Assembly (NCBI RefSeq): GCF_014805625.2
Contig: NW_023998415.1
Coordinates: forward strand, 30,198,243 to 30,262,242
DNA length: 64,000 bases
Direction: 5' to 3'
From: Glossina fuscipes
Taxonomy: Eukaryota; Arthropoda; Insecta; Diptera; Glossinidae
The notes under the pieces are model-generated. The model worked only from the letters and a program-made list of their open reading frames with translations, was not told where the DNA came from and did not search any database. Position 1 is the first letter of the stretch, and every line of letters begins with the position of its first letter. Shown here in pieces: positions 30,962 to 43,439 of the stretch. The translations under genes and the position numbers were made by a program.

Positions 30962-33900
30962 ATTGTAGATTTCTTCGATGCGTCCTTCTCGGTATTGCAA
31001 GAATTCGGCCCAAGTAAATATGTCTCCGTCCATCGGTGCTGGATATAAAAAGGGGATTGTTGCGATTAAATAAGTGAATGTCGATAGTAACGTACCCTAG
31101 AATTGCACAAATTTTATGGGTCCGATATGTGTTCGACAAATTTGACGCCTTTAATGCTAATTAAATCGCATTAATCTGTGTATATGTGAATTTAACTTTA
31201 TGGTTATGTTGTATGTGACGAATGATGAGGGTGAAGAAGAAATTTTTTCAATTAATTCTTGTAAATTTCGTTTAAAATTTCGCAATAATTCTATCAATAG
31301 CTTATATAAAAACAAGTAAAAACACTACACAGGTGGTCCACTACCCTCCTCCGTCGCCTCCATCATCTTACAGTTTTTCATATAACGATTTTTCAAAGTA
31401 CAGCACTCTATGGAAATGGTGGAGAAACTGGTTCGATTCGAATCGTTTTCAATAGCGTTTGTCCTTAGGCCAAGGACGACACAAGAAAACACGACGGACA
31501 GATGAACAGGCGGACAGATAAGTCTAGAATCACTACCAGAATTGATCGGTATAACAAACAGTAGGTCTATCTCAAGTCTTTTTGCGCCTTGCATACATCC
31601 GCACAAACCGAACCCTTAATTAGTGATGTAAGTTGAAAAGTTAACGTTATAAGACCTATGGTTGGTACAATGAATAGCGCAAAATCCCCATTAAGTGAGG
31701 CTAAGAAAGTATGAATATTCAAATCTCTTTTGAAACCTATAGTGTTCTAGGCAGCTCTCGTTTCAGATAATCATCTCGTAATCAGATAAAAAATTTCAAA
31801 TTTGCCAAATGAAAGTATCGAAAATAATATGTTTTGTGGCCCAATTCTTGGTTCGGACATCTTGACAGTATCTGGGAAACTTAACGTATCAATAAAATAT
31901 GTAACTTTATTAAAGCGACTGCACTAACCATCTTGTGTATCTTTAAAAAAACAAAAACAAAGAACGAGTTGCCTTAGTTGTTAACCTTGATCGTAGTTTT
32001 AGTCCCGGAGTTTATGTCTTTGAACTAAATTATTTATAATACCAAGCTGAAAACATTGTAGTCGAGCTAGACTGTTTATTACGTACCTTGTATCTTCAAG
32101 CTATAGGTCGAAATTTTTGGGATATTTTAATGAGAATTTGATGCATGGACGTGTTTTGACCCAAGGAAGAACGCTATTGAGAATGAAATTTGGATCGATC
32201 CATTTGTTCGGCCACTCCCCATGTAACGCGCTATTCTGAAAAAATTGCAGCCAGCAAAATTTCTCAACAAACTTGGCTAAGTAATAGCATGGCCTAATAT
32301 ACTAAATTGGTATAAAAACTTTTGACAAAAACTTTTGGGAAAATTTTTGAAATCCCTATCATATAATGAAAAGTGAAGTTCATATGACGAAAAGGTCTAA
32401 TTTCGAATACTTCATGATGAAAATCAGATCATACGTGTAATTTAAAATAAAAAAATTAACTGTGCTAAATTTGAACCTACTCGGATCTATTTTTTGAATA
32501 CCACCACACATAAGGTTTCCTATAATATGGGGGCTTTTATGGAAAGTATGTCTTTGCACGGAAATAATGTGTAACGTTTATTGTATCATTACCAAAACGA
32601 GTGTAGTGTATTAGTCAATCGGTATTAGGTATCTAATAGTCGGTCTGGCTCGACTATAATCTTTTTACTTAATTTTCATTTTTTATTTAGACATATTTCT
32701 TTAATTATTCCTTATGTGTGTATGCAGACACTACGCCACGACAATAATCGCAAACGTTGAAAGATTTATAAAGCAGAAAAGTACCGATCGATTCAGGATA
32801 ATTTTTGCAATCATGTCAAGTTATCCGCCCATCCGTATATCGGATTGATCTCTGTGCATGTTTTTTTGTGTTCAATCTGCAGATTGTAATTTTTTGAGAA
32901 ATTTTGGTAAACTAATGTGTTTTGTTCGTAAACTGAATCCTATTGAAAATTAATTGGATTGGACTTAATAGTACTTAATAGTAGTTCGGCATACTAACTA
33001 GGCCCCCTTTCACAAAGTAAGCCCCTATGCAAAGTAAGCTTTTACAAAGCGGTCTAATTTTTAATATTCTCCTTAATAGTAGTTTGACATAAAAACCATT
33101 TGCTCGAAACTTGGAGTTTATATATTCTAGTTATGAAAAGAAAGTAAACCTTTATGGGGGCAAAAGGTTTATTTTTTTTAATATTTGTGACACAAAATTG
33201 ATCTTTAATTTGGCAAAGAAATGAATGGTATCAAAGTTGAATCCGGTGGGTCGATTTTTTGAAATGCAACTAATAAACGGGCTTTCATGGAAGATAAAAC
33301 TTTGTATTGCAAAAAAGACAAATTTTGAATAATTTATGATGAAAATTGATCCGCAATATTGCCTTGACATAAAAATAATTCGACCCCTTCTATTTTTTGG
33401 GCCCCAATCTATTTGAGAGTTTAGTGAATGGTACGAAAATTTGATTTTTTCTATTTTCTTAAGTACGTAAATATGAAACCGGAATTGGGCCATAGACGGC
33501 TCTAACACTACATGCAGTAGACATTGATATCCGAAGTGTGGTTTCTTTTATAGGTTGAACATTTTGGAATAATAGGCACTTGTAATGCCGACATAAATCG
33601 CAACACAAAAATTGTATTTCTAACAACGAAAATGTTGAGCTTTATGCCAAATAAAAAGTGTTTGACGGCAACATGTCTTCTTTGCCCGTACGATGGCAAA
33701 GAAAGACTTTCTAGCATCATGCCCTAAGCGGGAATGAGAAGTGGATCTATTTTCACAATCGAAGGCGTAAAAATGCATGAGTAGATCCGTACATACCAAC
33801 TACAATGGCTGCGAGACTGAATCGTTTTGACAGGAGGGCGATATTCTGTGTTTGGTGGGACCAGACCTTGGTCTGGTATTAGCCTTAAAGTCGATGAAAC

Positions 33901-36900
33901 GATTACCAACAAGCTTTGTTAACAAAAATTGATTGATTTAAACAGTTCGCTGTTCGGAAAACGACCAGAACATCAACAAGTACAAAAAATACATCTGGTT
34001 ATGGTTGAATGTTTTGTACCCACCAACTTTTTCGTAAAAATAAAGGCAATTTTTCTCCATTTTTGCACAAGTAGTGTACTATGGCCCATATAAAATACAT
34101 TGACATATTTATCGTTATATCTGTTGTGGAATATGAAAAAAAGACTACATTTTCTGGCTTTTGAAAACAGAACTATTTCCAGTTTAAGTTTTTCTGCGGG
34201 CGCGTCTTTTGACTGATTTCGCCAACCAGGCCATAAAAGCTTTCAATGTTTTTGCCAAATTTGAACCCGGTATCTTAATTTTTGCGAATAGGCGAATATT
34301 TGCCACAAAAGCCGACAGACATAGGCAAACGGAAACAGCAGACATGCCTGATTTTTCATATTAATCAAGCATATATACTCTATTCACTATTTCCAATACT
34401 TCCTTACGGGTGTTGGAAACGTTGTGAGAAAATGAACATCCGAATGATGGGGGCTTCGGTGTTAGGTATCAAAGAGGCAGGACATCCTCACATGCATCCA
34501 TTCATAAATTTAGCTGGGTAACGTAATCTTGGAAGCACTCGTCTGGGAAATGCTAGTTTATGCGGCTTACTCACCAAACTCGAATCCTTTCCAATCACCA
34601 CTTGCTTGCATCCATGGGACAAGCACTTGCTGAGCAGCGCTTCATTTTATAAGAAAATGCACGATAATGTGCGCAACAGATTTTTTGTCGTGGCATCCAC
34701 AAAATGTGCAGCCTGAGATGGGCAATACTTTGGAGAAAATAGTTTTTTATCATTTTCGCGCGAAAAATGCGTTTTTTTTTATACGAAATTTCCGATTTCA
34801 TATGTAGAAAGCTGGTATGACGACAAGAGGTTTCTTTATTAAGACGTTTCTAATTTTGCTAACTATGGAGCACTTCAGTTCATCATTTGAACCGCTATCC
34901 ATATAAACGCCCAATGTGTGGAATTTTTCGTAATTTATTACGAAAACAATGGAGGACTAAATTAAATGACATAGTGTAGAATGTTTAATGGTCGGTCAGC
35001 TTTGCCCAACCATCATATTGGATCTTGTTTTTCGTTAACTTAATGAAACTAAAATTATTTTTCCTTAAGTTAGTAATAGCGTAGCATTTTGGTCGGTTTG
35101 GCTTCTTCCCAATGCAATAATGTTGATTATCTTCTTTGACACGTCATGCAATAAAGTCGTTTGCTTATTATAGCTTTTAATGAAATTGTTAACTGATCTA
35201 AATAATGTGTGTGCACATAACAAAATTGAAGAGAGAAAGTCTTATATAAAAGCTAGGTCTACACGGGTTCTTTACATGCAAAGAATTCATGCATGGGATT
35301 GCCTACACTATATACATTTAAAAGTTTGTACTTGCAATTACTTCAATGTTGTTAAACATTTTATATCCAATGCCAAGGGATAACGATATATTCATTGTGT
35401 CGGAACGCTTGCATTACCCAGGAGGACGGCTCAGACATCCTATAAATTACATATATTCTTGATCAGTATCAAATTCTGAGTCGATATAAGCATATCAAAC
35501 TCCCCGATTGCCCATAAGGATAATGCTTGCCTTAAACACTCTCCCAGTCTACCGGTGAAAATAGCGATAGCGTCTTCAAATTTAACAAAAACATTGGAAA
35601 TAATTTCAGGCATGTCCATCTTTTGAAAATGAGCTAAATTGGTTAAAGCAAGGAAGCTGAAAGCACTCTTGCTTCCAAAAGCCAAAAAAAATTTGGGTTT
35701 TTTGCTTACTATTCAGAACCTGCGAGTGTTACGACGATCAAACTTTTTTGTTTTGTGCATGAATCTAGTGTAGCCGGGCAAGAATAGATAAAATTGGCCA
35801 TGTCCACGCAATATTTTGCATATTTTCGTCAATGGCATCTCGTTACCATGTAAACAATTTTTTGCTCATGTGGCCAATCGTTGAGTAGATGTCCTCTGGT
35901 GCATCATGGCGACAGTGAAGAAGTGAGAAAAATGAAAGAGATAGAGAGGTGGTGGGCGCAGTCGATAAGTGTTGTGTCTTTACCGGCTAAACGTTCATTA
36001 TCGCTGCAACCAAAGAAAGAACTCTACACACACCCTTAAACTTAAGGTGTATACATAGGTGTAAATAGTTTGATAGTCGCGATTCTTAACTACTCGGCTA
36101 CTTATGCGGATAAAGTAAATGCTTACGTTTTATGGCAAATCTTGGGCATTGAGACTGAGATTTGAAACCACGTGGTCCAGATTTCTTCACTTATTTTTTA
36201 CATAAAATGTCAAAAAATCGATTTTGTTGCCCTAAAAAGCAGAGGTCTAAAAATAGATCTACGCAAATAGCTATTCTGGACTAGATGTCATTATAAAATT
36301 TTTGCAAATTCGATGAAACGTCATATAAAGGTTTACTTTTTTGCAAGAATTTTTATTTGCCAAGAATATTTAAAGGATAGTTCCATCCGATTTAAAATTT
36401 CCGCATATATTTTGCAAGCGGAAATACTATATTTTGCTGATTTTTGTCAAGCAATATTCTGGACATTGCATATTTTGTTTGCATAAAGAATGTTTTGAAA
36501 ATGGCGAGGGGGCTCGAATCGATCAATAGCAATAATAGCAACTGGACTTTTCTTAAGTTCTTGTCGGTGTGTTATACATCCACACGAATCTGATAGATCC
36601 TGTATCGCAACTAGTATAGAGCGTAAAAAAATATATATTTTTTTTTCAATATATTTTGTAAATCTCTTATATATATATATATATATTTATTGTCAAGACG
36701 AAATGTGCAATATTTATTATTTGTTCCTAGCTGTCTATGTATTTTTATATAAAAGCATATATAATAGAAGAGAAAAATTGTCTTTTGAACGTCTCTACTA
36801 AATATTAACCTAATAAGTATGAGCTTGAACGCTGCCATGTGAAAATGGTCACGTATACGTATGTATGCACATATATACATGCGTAATAATCTTGCTTTGT

Positions 36901-38000
36901 ATTTTGCCAAGTCATGATGATCGCCATGCGCTTGATGTTTGCATTGTTTGAATCCAATCAATGGTGAATGTGTATTTCCATAAACCGTTACGTGTGGCTT
37001 TCGCGTCTCTCTTTGCCAGAGGTTAATGTAATAAAACATTCTTTTTTTTCTTTTTTTGTTTTTGTGAAAATTAATTTTTTAATGACGGGCAAATGACGAT
37101 TTAACAAAAAACTGTAATTAAATCGTGCATTCACAAACGTCCTCTTAGAAGAAGAAAACGAAAAAAACGTTATCGACTCTTAAATATTTAAACAGTCTCT
37201 GGCAAATATTTAAACAGCATAACGGTGTGAAAAAAAAAAAAATAAAATATCATTTTATTGTCAGAATCTTCAAAATGATTACAGGCGGCTATACAGACCA
37301 GGCCATACGTAGGCCATTATTATTAGCTATGGTATAAAAGAAAAACGAAAGCTAAATAAGTTTTGCAATTTGTACTCAATATAAGGAATATATGAAGATT
37401 TTTATATGTTTGTTGCGTTAAGATGGGAGAGATTATAAAATTTGCATACTATTGATTAGTGACTCAGTGACAGAGTCGACTTAATGATGACTTGGTCATA
37501 AGTAGGCGATTGCTGAATCAATAAATAAAAATTATTGCTCCGTGTTCTTGACTCGCATTTCATTAAATCNNNNNNNNNNNNNNNNNNNNNNNNNNNNNNN
37601 NNNNNNNNNNNNNNNNNNNNNNNNNNNNNNNNNNNNNNNNNNNNNNNNNNNNNNNNNNNNNNNNNNNNNAATAATAATAAAAAAAAAAAAAAAACAAATT
37701 AAACCATTTTCTCGTTCGATTCATTTAACTAAGAAAAATGGTGTTCGAACTTATCTCCAGCACTTCATCACTTTTTTTTATTATTATTATTGTTGCTATT
37801 GTATAAGTTTTTATATTCATATATGCGATCATGTTTTTTTTTTTTTTTTTTTTTTTTCTTCCTTCTCCTTTTTGAATAAGGAAAAATTCATTTGTTTTAA
37901 AGTTTTTTTGCAAAATTTTTTGCCTTCTTTTGAAGAAATTAAAATTTAAGTGCGATCAGAGATTCTGTGTGGACACTCTCATGTATATGTATGCATACAA

Positions 38001-38043
<43 letters not shown>

Positions 38044-38262
38044 TACTTATATATATAATAAGAGAAAAATACCGGAGGTAATCACTTTTCAAGAGGTATG
38101 TAATAGCTTACCTGCTGAATCGGTGTTTTGGCCGAGGGCCAACATAAGGCAAAGTACCATTACTAAGGATGGCGGTTGGTGGGTTTGCCTCAATTGCGCT
38201 TTCGTCCAAGACGAAATTCTTTTGGTTAAAGTGAAGCATTTAATTACAGTTGCTGGTAACAT
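25419..38262 (-). CDS. Secreted protein with nine Kazal-like domains
   Basis: Exons on the minus strand: 38262-38112, 27440-27061, 26991-26885, 26828-26316, 26242-26045 and 25962-25419. Phases match at every junction (1, 0, 2, 2, 2), giving about 630 residues. Exon 1 carries a hydrophobic segment ([14 protein letters not shown]) ending near TDSA, a signal peptide with an unusually long ~34-residue lead; translation may begin at the internal Met. A ~100-residue acidic spacer follows, then nine Cys-rich units of the type C-x3-C...PVCGSDG.xY.x2-C-x6-C. Most keep the CGSDG core; unit 6 has CGTDAKTY and an insertion before it. Kazal domains inhibit serine proteases in the extracellular space; here inhibition or a matrix role is inference. 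Layout and length resemble Drosophila CG32354 (from memory). The first intron is 10.7 kb, full of relics and an assembly gap. Confidence 0.85.
27930..28610 (+). repeat. Dispersed repeat family, copy A
   Basis: This unit begins with a TCCGCCCG-type motif and a GTTCAAGCTGCAGG motif. It includes CCAAGGACGAACGCTATTGA and CACTCCCCATATAACG, then AAATTGGTATGAATG and AACTGTGCCAAATTTGGACC, and repeats AAATTTGGACCATCT near its end. The same ordered motifs recur in the 32.1-32.5 kb, 32.9-33.5 kb and (inverted) 31.3-31.6 kb copies. It is non-coding and probably a degraded non-autonomous element. Confidence 0.7.
31330..31590 (-). repeat. Dispersed repeat family, copy D (inverted)
   Basis: Reading the minus strand gives TCCGCCTGTTCATCTGTCCG, then CCTAAGGACAAACGCTATTG and a degenerate CACCATTTCCATAGAG. 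This is the same motif order as copy A in opposite orientation. The 93-codon open frame across it is not considered a gene. Confidence 0.6.
32080..32530 (+). repeat. Dispersed repeat family, copy B
   Basis: It shares ordered motifs with copy A: CTTCAAGCTATAGGTCG, CCAAGGAAGAACGCTATTGA, CACTCCCCATGTAACG, TTGGCTAAGTAATAGCATG, AAATTGGTATAAAAA and AACTGTGCTAAATTTGAACC. It aligns with copy A over more than 400 bases by eye, with many substitutions and small indels. Confidence 0.7.
32870..33480 (+). repeat. Dispersed repeat family, copy C (diverged)
   Basis: It starts with GTTCAATCTGCAGATTG and includes CTGAATCCTATTGAAAATTA and later CATAAAAACCATTTGCTCG. It follows copy B in the same orientation but is more diverged and rearranged. 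It ends close to the mariner relic. Confidence 0.5.
33540..34790 (+). mobile_element. Decayed mariner transposase relic 2, probably interrupted
   Basis: Plus-strand translation shows [16 protein letters not shown] near 33730 (GDEKWIYF in intact copies). It continues with [30 protein letters not shown] and [10 protein letters not shown] to about 33950. The C-terminal part appears again near 34520-34650: [33 protein letters not shown] and CRGIHKM. About 480 bases between the two halves do not read as transposase, so another sequence may be inserted there. Numerous stops make it inactive. The motifs fit the mauritiana-like mariner group. Confidence 0.75.
36061..36110 (-). repeat. tRNA-derived SINE-like head fragment
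   Basis: The minus strand reads TAGCCGAGTAGTTAAGAATC followed by GCGACTATCAAAC. This has an A-box-like core and matches the tRNA-like head of the element at 41315-41510 through the anticodon-arm region. There is no B box or cloverleaf, so it is not a functional tRNA. Confidence 0.35.
37570..37669. other. Assembly gap, 100 N
   Basis: One hundred undetermined bases lie in the first intron of the Kazal gene, flanked on the right by AAT/poly-A sequence. The round length suggests a placeholder of unknown true size. Confidence 0.99.
37995..38040. repeat. (TA)n microsatellite
   Basis: Nearly uninterrupted TA dinucleotides, about 60 bases from the donor site of the Kazal gene's first exon. Confidence 0.9.
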
Positions 38263-38589
38263 TTTCACTTGGTCCGCTTGCCTGTCGTTCGCCGCTTTCG
38301 CTCGTTAACAAATCAAGAGAACAATAAAAGAAAATGCAATTTTTTTTGCTATTCTTATGTTTACTGTCGTCTTTCGTTGCGATAACGCTCTAGTAAAAGT
38401 CGTTGTTGCTATTGTTGTTATTATTCTTGATATAGGCAGTATGGTCGTTACTATTGTTGTTTGTTCTCAGTTCACAAATGCCAGCAAAACGTTTGACGTT
38501 TAAACGAAAAACAAAAAAAAAAAACACAAAAACGCAACAATAACAACAAATGCTCTGAGAAGTATGTTATAATAATGATAATGATGACA

Positions 38590-38630
<41 letters not shown>

Positions 38631-38963
38631 AATGACGAAGTTCAAATTATTTTGTACTTGTTGTACTCGTCACTCGTCACAACAAGTCGTCGTATACTAT
38701 GTCAATGAGTTGAGTTGGCTTAGAATGGAGTGAATCAAGCATCAAACCATTGCATGGAAGTAATTAAAATCGCAAAAATTATTATGACCAGTCAACCAGA
38801 GACAGACATCTGTAATAGTAGTAACCTGCACACTCAGTCGCTTAAGCATCCATCTACATATATATATTTATATATATATATATATGAATATATATATGTA
38901 TATTTGTGCAAAATCTATTCAACTGTGTGTGTATGGCGTTGTTCTTTTGTTTCTTCCTTCTAA

Positions 38964-38998
<35 letters not shown>

Positions 38999-39948
38999 AT
39001 TGTTATTGTTATAATTGTTGTTGTTTGTCAGCTTTTGTGAGTTGTTGCTCAATGACACTTAAGACACTTAAATTAACGGTCTTTTAAATTTTTTGCAATT
39101 TTGCACATAAACAAACGCACGCATCAATGCAAATTTTCCAGACTTGTCTGCTTTCAATAGTTTGTGGATGTGAATGCATGCATGCATGCATCTATATATG
39201 ACTTTACAAATACATATATATATATATATGTATGTATTGAAATATGAAATGTAGCACGTATGCACGAGCATCAAAATAACACACTAGTTTAAATTGTTTC
39301 TATGTATGCCTGGGGCTGAGTATGAATTAACAACAAACACACAAATAATGGAAGGCATTCGCACTTCCTCAGTGTTTATAGATTAGAGATGTGGCGTAGA
39401 TGCTTCTTAAAGACTGTTAGGGGGATTACACATACATCTATGAGTACTACCTATGTAAACATAAACATAAAACTGACAACATTAAAATAATTAATTTTGC
39501 ATCCGAATTTAGGAAAACCGTTACGCAGATGAAAATAGATTTATGAAAAGAGCAAATAATATAAAGCGAGGAAGAAGAAATAAATATCTCTTCTTTCCAT
39601 TTCTCTTTCCCTTTTTTTTTTTTTGTTTTTGTTTTATTTCGATCATTCAATTAGTGAATGTATGACTGACTGACTATTGAAGTTTAATTTGTTTTCTATG
39701 TAAAATGCTATGCGCTTTTGACTTGCTACACATTTTTTCATTTAACTTGCTTCAGGCATTCTGCACACACACACACACACACACAAACACACACATGTAT
39801 ATATATGTATCTATGTTTGTCTCTCTAGGGTATATGTATATGTATGTATATATTAAAATAGATATAAATGTGTGCGTAAATGTATCTAAACAAACGGATG
39901 TTGTACTGTGTGTATGTGAATCTTCTTTTTATTTACATACGTATATAC

Positions 39949-39985
<37 letters not shown>

Positions 39986-40656
39986 TATAAGTAAAGCTTA
40001 TTGTTATTGTTATATTCTAACTTAATGTATTAGTTTCTTTGTTTCTTTTCTTTTTTTTTTTTGTTTATTGGTTTTCGTTTTCCTTTTTTTTTTTTTTTTT
40101 TTTTGTCTTTAAAGAATTTGCGATTTCAAAGTTTTCTTTATTTCCTCCTCACGATCTGATCTATTTAACTTTAAGAATACTTTAACCGACTTTGGCACAA
40201 ACACACGTACACACGTAACGAAGCTACGCTAAACAATATCCGTTAGAGATGTATAAAACCGATCGAAAAGTTTGGTTTGAAGCGCGAATGCTGAATGAGT
40301 GTTTGCCGCCCAGAGACTTGTAGTTTTATATGCCAGTGAAAGGCTGCGGTGAACTATCTGAGCAGTTGAAGTTGTTCGCTTATGCGGAGCCAAAACCGAA
40401 ACCATACCAAACCATACAATAAACAATAAGTAAAACAACAAAAACAGCATAAACAACAACAACTACGACGACAACGACAACGATAATAATAACAACAAAC
40501 AGCAACAGCAACAGTAACAACAACAACAACAATAATAATAATAATAATAATAACACAGAACAACAACAGTAACAATGAATGATAATTTTTTTAGACACGA
40601 GTGTTACAAATACATAAACGCATACATACAAATATGCTTCAACATCATCTAACTTG

Positions 40657-40691
<35 letters not shown>

Positions 40692-41310
40692 GTTATTTAA
40701 AAATTTTTTGGTTAGTTTTCGCCACAAAACCCAAAAACAAAAATAAAAAAAAAAAAAAAAAAAATAAACGCCAAACCAAGCATAAATCTCTTACGTTTGG
40801 CTGGGATTCAAACAAATCAACGTTGTTTTAATGCCTGAAATTATATGAAAGCTTTCATTATGGATTATAGTGACAAAGTTGGCAGGAGTAGTAAAATTTT
40901 TCATTAACTTTTGTGCGCTGTTTTCTTTTGAAATGCATAAAATATGAAAATTTCCATTTAAAATAGTCGTAGAAAATAAGAAACAACACCAATTTTTAAC
41001 CATTTGTGGTTATAGCCTTGTAAACATCAATGAATACTTGATATAATAGACAATGTTTTCTTTTTAGTTCGTTCGTTTTGCCAAAAACAGTTGATACAAG
41101 ATATTGAAAACTTTTACCTTAAAGGGTATTTATTAATGGAAAATTTGAATACGATAAACAGATCAATGATCAGATCAAATACAACAATAACGGTAATCGA
41201 TTGATAATCGATGAAATCATTGAAAAAATTGTTAATAACTAATGGTATCATATCTGGCCAAAACTGCCGATAATCATAAATGTATGGAATTTGTCATTTT
41301 ATTTATTTAC
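38263..41310. other. Intergenic DNA with dense microsatellites
   Basis: Upstream of the Kazal gene on its strand; the promoter is expected here. It holds a GAT/ATG trinucleotide run near 38590-38630, TTA repeats near 38968-38998, a CA run near 39765-39785, TA runs near 39945-39985, AAC/AAT runs near 40440-40555 and long poly-A or poly-T tracts near 40658-40685 and 40745-40765. The many small open frames here are translated microsatellites. No gene is supported. Confidence 0.6.
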
Positions 41311-41314
41311 ACAT

Positions 41315-41510
41315 TTGCCTGAGTGGCCGAGTAGGCAAGAGTCTCGACTAGTAACTCAATGGTCGTGACTTCAAATCTCAAGTGCGGTAGAGTTTTTAAT
41401 AAAGCCTTAGATGCTCTAGTGCTTTAAGACTTTAGTCTTAGAATTAATTCTCTGGCTAAATTTATATTTATATTAATAATAACAATAATAATAATAATAA
41501 TAATAATAAT
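41315..41510 (+). repeat. tRNA-derived SINE candidate
   Basis: A class-II (Ser-like) tRNA-like head carries a perfect A-box match TGGCCGAGTAGG (41324-41335) and a near B-box GACTTCAAATCT (about 41367-41378). An unrelated ~90-base body follows, then a terminal AAT repeat ending near 41510. RNA-polymerase-III head, unrelated body and simple 3' tail is the typical SINE layout. The acceptor stem and anticodon arm do not pair well, so it is not a functional tRNA gene. Head-related fragments occur at 36061-36110, 42250-42300 and perhaps 12482-12508. Confidence 0.5.
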
Positions 41511-42249
41511 ATTTGTTTACAGTATACCTAACCCAACTAGATGTTACGGATATATTCATTTTCATTCAAAAGGTTTGCATTATCCGCCAGAGAAAGTTTC
41601 AGAGAACATATATTATTATGTGTATGTGTATATTCTTGATTAGTGTATCCGTCCGTCTGTCCAAATCCACATAATGCATATAAAGTTGGTAAAAATTTTT
41701 CATGTCCGTCCAATTATATCAACTATTGAAATTTCATTTTTTGTTTTGTTTTTCGTAAAATAATTTATGATAAGATAAATAATGCGGCGAGTGTAAAAAG
41801 TTCGGTCAATGTCGAATGTAATTTACTTACTCTGTTACTTTAATTTTTTCGTCTTATATGAAAAGCATATAATGCCTCTACTCTTTGATTCTCTTCTAAC
41901 CCGTTGCAAGCAATGAAATGCAATTACGTTCTATATGATTGTATATATTGTCAGGGAAATTGTCCAAAAACTTCGTATTATATATATATATTGATCATGA
42001 TAAACGATAAATATTCGCTTGCGATTTACTATAAATGGATTAAAAAAAAACACGACAACAAAGTATGACTGCACAAATACATTCCTATATATATGCTACA
42101 TATTTTCTCGTTTTATCTAAGTAAATAAGAAAAGGGCACGCAATTTTAGCTAAGCTCAACTCAGAAGTTTCAAATTAACACTGATTTTTAAGGAGATTTT
42201 CCTCCGCAAAGTCAGCTTAATATCCGATTTATATTGTCTAAGACCGGAA

Positions 42250-42300
42250 TGAACAGTTAGTTCATTCGCGATTCATAACTGCCTGAGTTAAAGCTGTAAG
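42250..42300 (-). repeat. Diverged tRNA-SINE-like fragment
   Basis: The minus strand reads CAGGCAGTTATGAATCGCGA, similar to the GAGTAGTTAAGAATCGCGAC of the fragment at 36061-36110. It is a weak, short match. Confidence 0.25.
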
Positions 42301-43439
42301 AAGGTACACTTGCATTTATATTATGTGTGTGATGTAGTGCACTTTAATTAACACACATATTTGCATATTGCATGCAATTATTATAATTTTGCTTGTCTGT
42401 TATATGCCGACATAAAATTAGACATATAAAAAGCATTGATAGCATTGAAATGACTAGGAAAGCCGAGAGCGCTTTATTGCTTTACTATCTTACAGAAATG
42501 TATTTATATTTGATTGCAAAGTTAGAAGACGATTTTCATTTACACCTCATTCGGCTGGTGAGCAGATTTAATCTGTTCATTTGCCTTATTCGGGTTAAGC
42601 TATTACATATATGTGAAATGGAAAAACGAAAAAGGCAAACTATCGATAAAATACAGTCAACAGTACCATCAAGTTTGGATTGGCAAGCATAGCCGGAACC
42701 CAATTTAATATCTGATACATATGATGGTTATAGGTTTTTGTTTTACTCTATCTCGCCTGCTCTCGACCTCTCGCTAACCATCCCTTCCTTCTTGGCATCA
42801 TGTTATGAGGGCTGATTAACTTTTTCAGTCCCTTGTTCTCCTTGTAACAGTGATCCTTGATCCTGTATTAGTGATTCTTGATTAGTCGCTATCACGGACA
42901 TTTAATCGATATGTTCATCCATTACCGCTTAATACAATGTCGCTTAATACAATGTTGAGTTAAGAACATATTAAATAAACTGATGTTACTAGAAGTAGCG
43001 TAAGCGTTGCGAAAATCCATGAAGAACGCAATCGATAAAAAAACGATACAATTTTCTCAATGCTGAGCACCAAATAGACTGAATGCTCAACTTAATTGTG
43101 TTGCACAATATCGAACTTTCCTTTATAAACCTGATGAGCTTAACTCTCGGAAAAGAAAAACCAAAGCACTTTCTGCGTTCTATGGAACGGAGACAGTTTG
43201 CTTGCTATGTAGATCCCTATGTAGATCGAAGGTTGACGGTGTACGAGTAGTCTCAGTTTGATTTGGAGCAACGCGGTATAAACATCGTTTGACACATAGA
43301 CGTGAAACAGACAATAGAAAGCCGTCAGATAATAATCATCGTACTAATAAATATCGAAGAAGAATTTATGATCGCTAACAATGCATGAAAATGATGAGTG
43401 AGTAAGAACAGTTAAAAATAGTAAACATTGTTGAAACAT

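Larger units (their letters stand above)
27441..38111 (-). other. 10.7-kb repeat-filled first intron of the Kazal gene
   Basis: The intron is bounded by a GTAAGC donor at 38111 and the acceptor CTTATTTTTAG ending at 27441. It contains four copies of a dispersed repeat family, a mariner relic, a tRNA-SINE-like fragment on the minus strand near 36061-36110, long poly-T/poly-A tracts (30925-30957, 37832-37858) and a 100-N gap. I found no nested functional gene. Open frames of 60-142 codons are low complexity or lie inside repeats. Confidence 0.65.

Noticed and set aside
35440..35685. 81-codon minus-strand frame
   Set aside because: Its DNA contains the TTCTTGATCAG...GAGTCGATATA signature of the dispersed repeat, so it is probably non-coding.
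37542..37949. 135-codon frame
   Set aside because: It spans the 100-N gap, and the remainder is poly-A and poly-T.
37967..38308. 113-codon plus-strand frame
   Set aside because: The phase-matched signal-peptide exon on the opposite strand explains the composition. The plus frame begins in a TA repeat.
41315..41392. Functional tRNA-Ser gene
   Set aside because: The A and B boxes are present, but the acceptor stem and anticodon arm do not pair, and an AAT tail follows an extra body.
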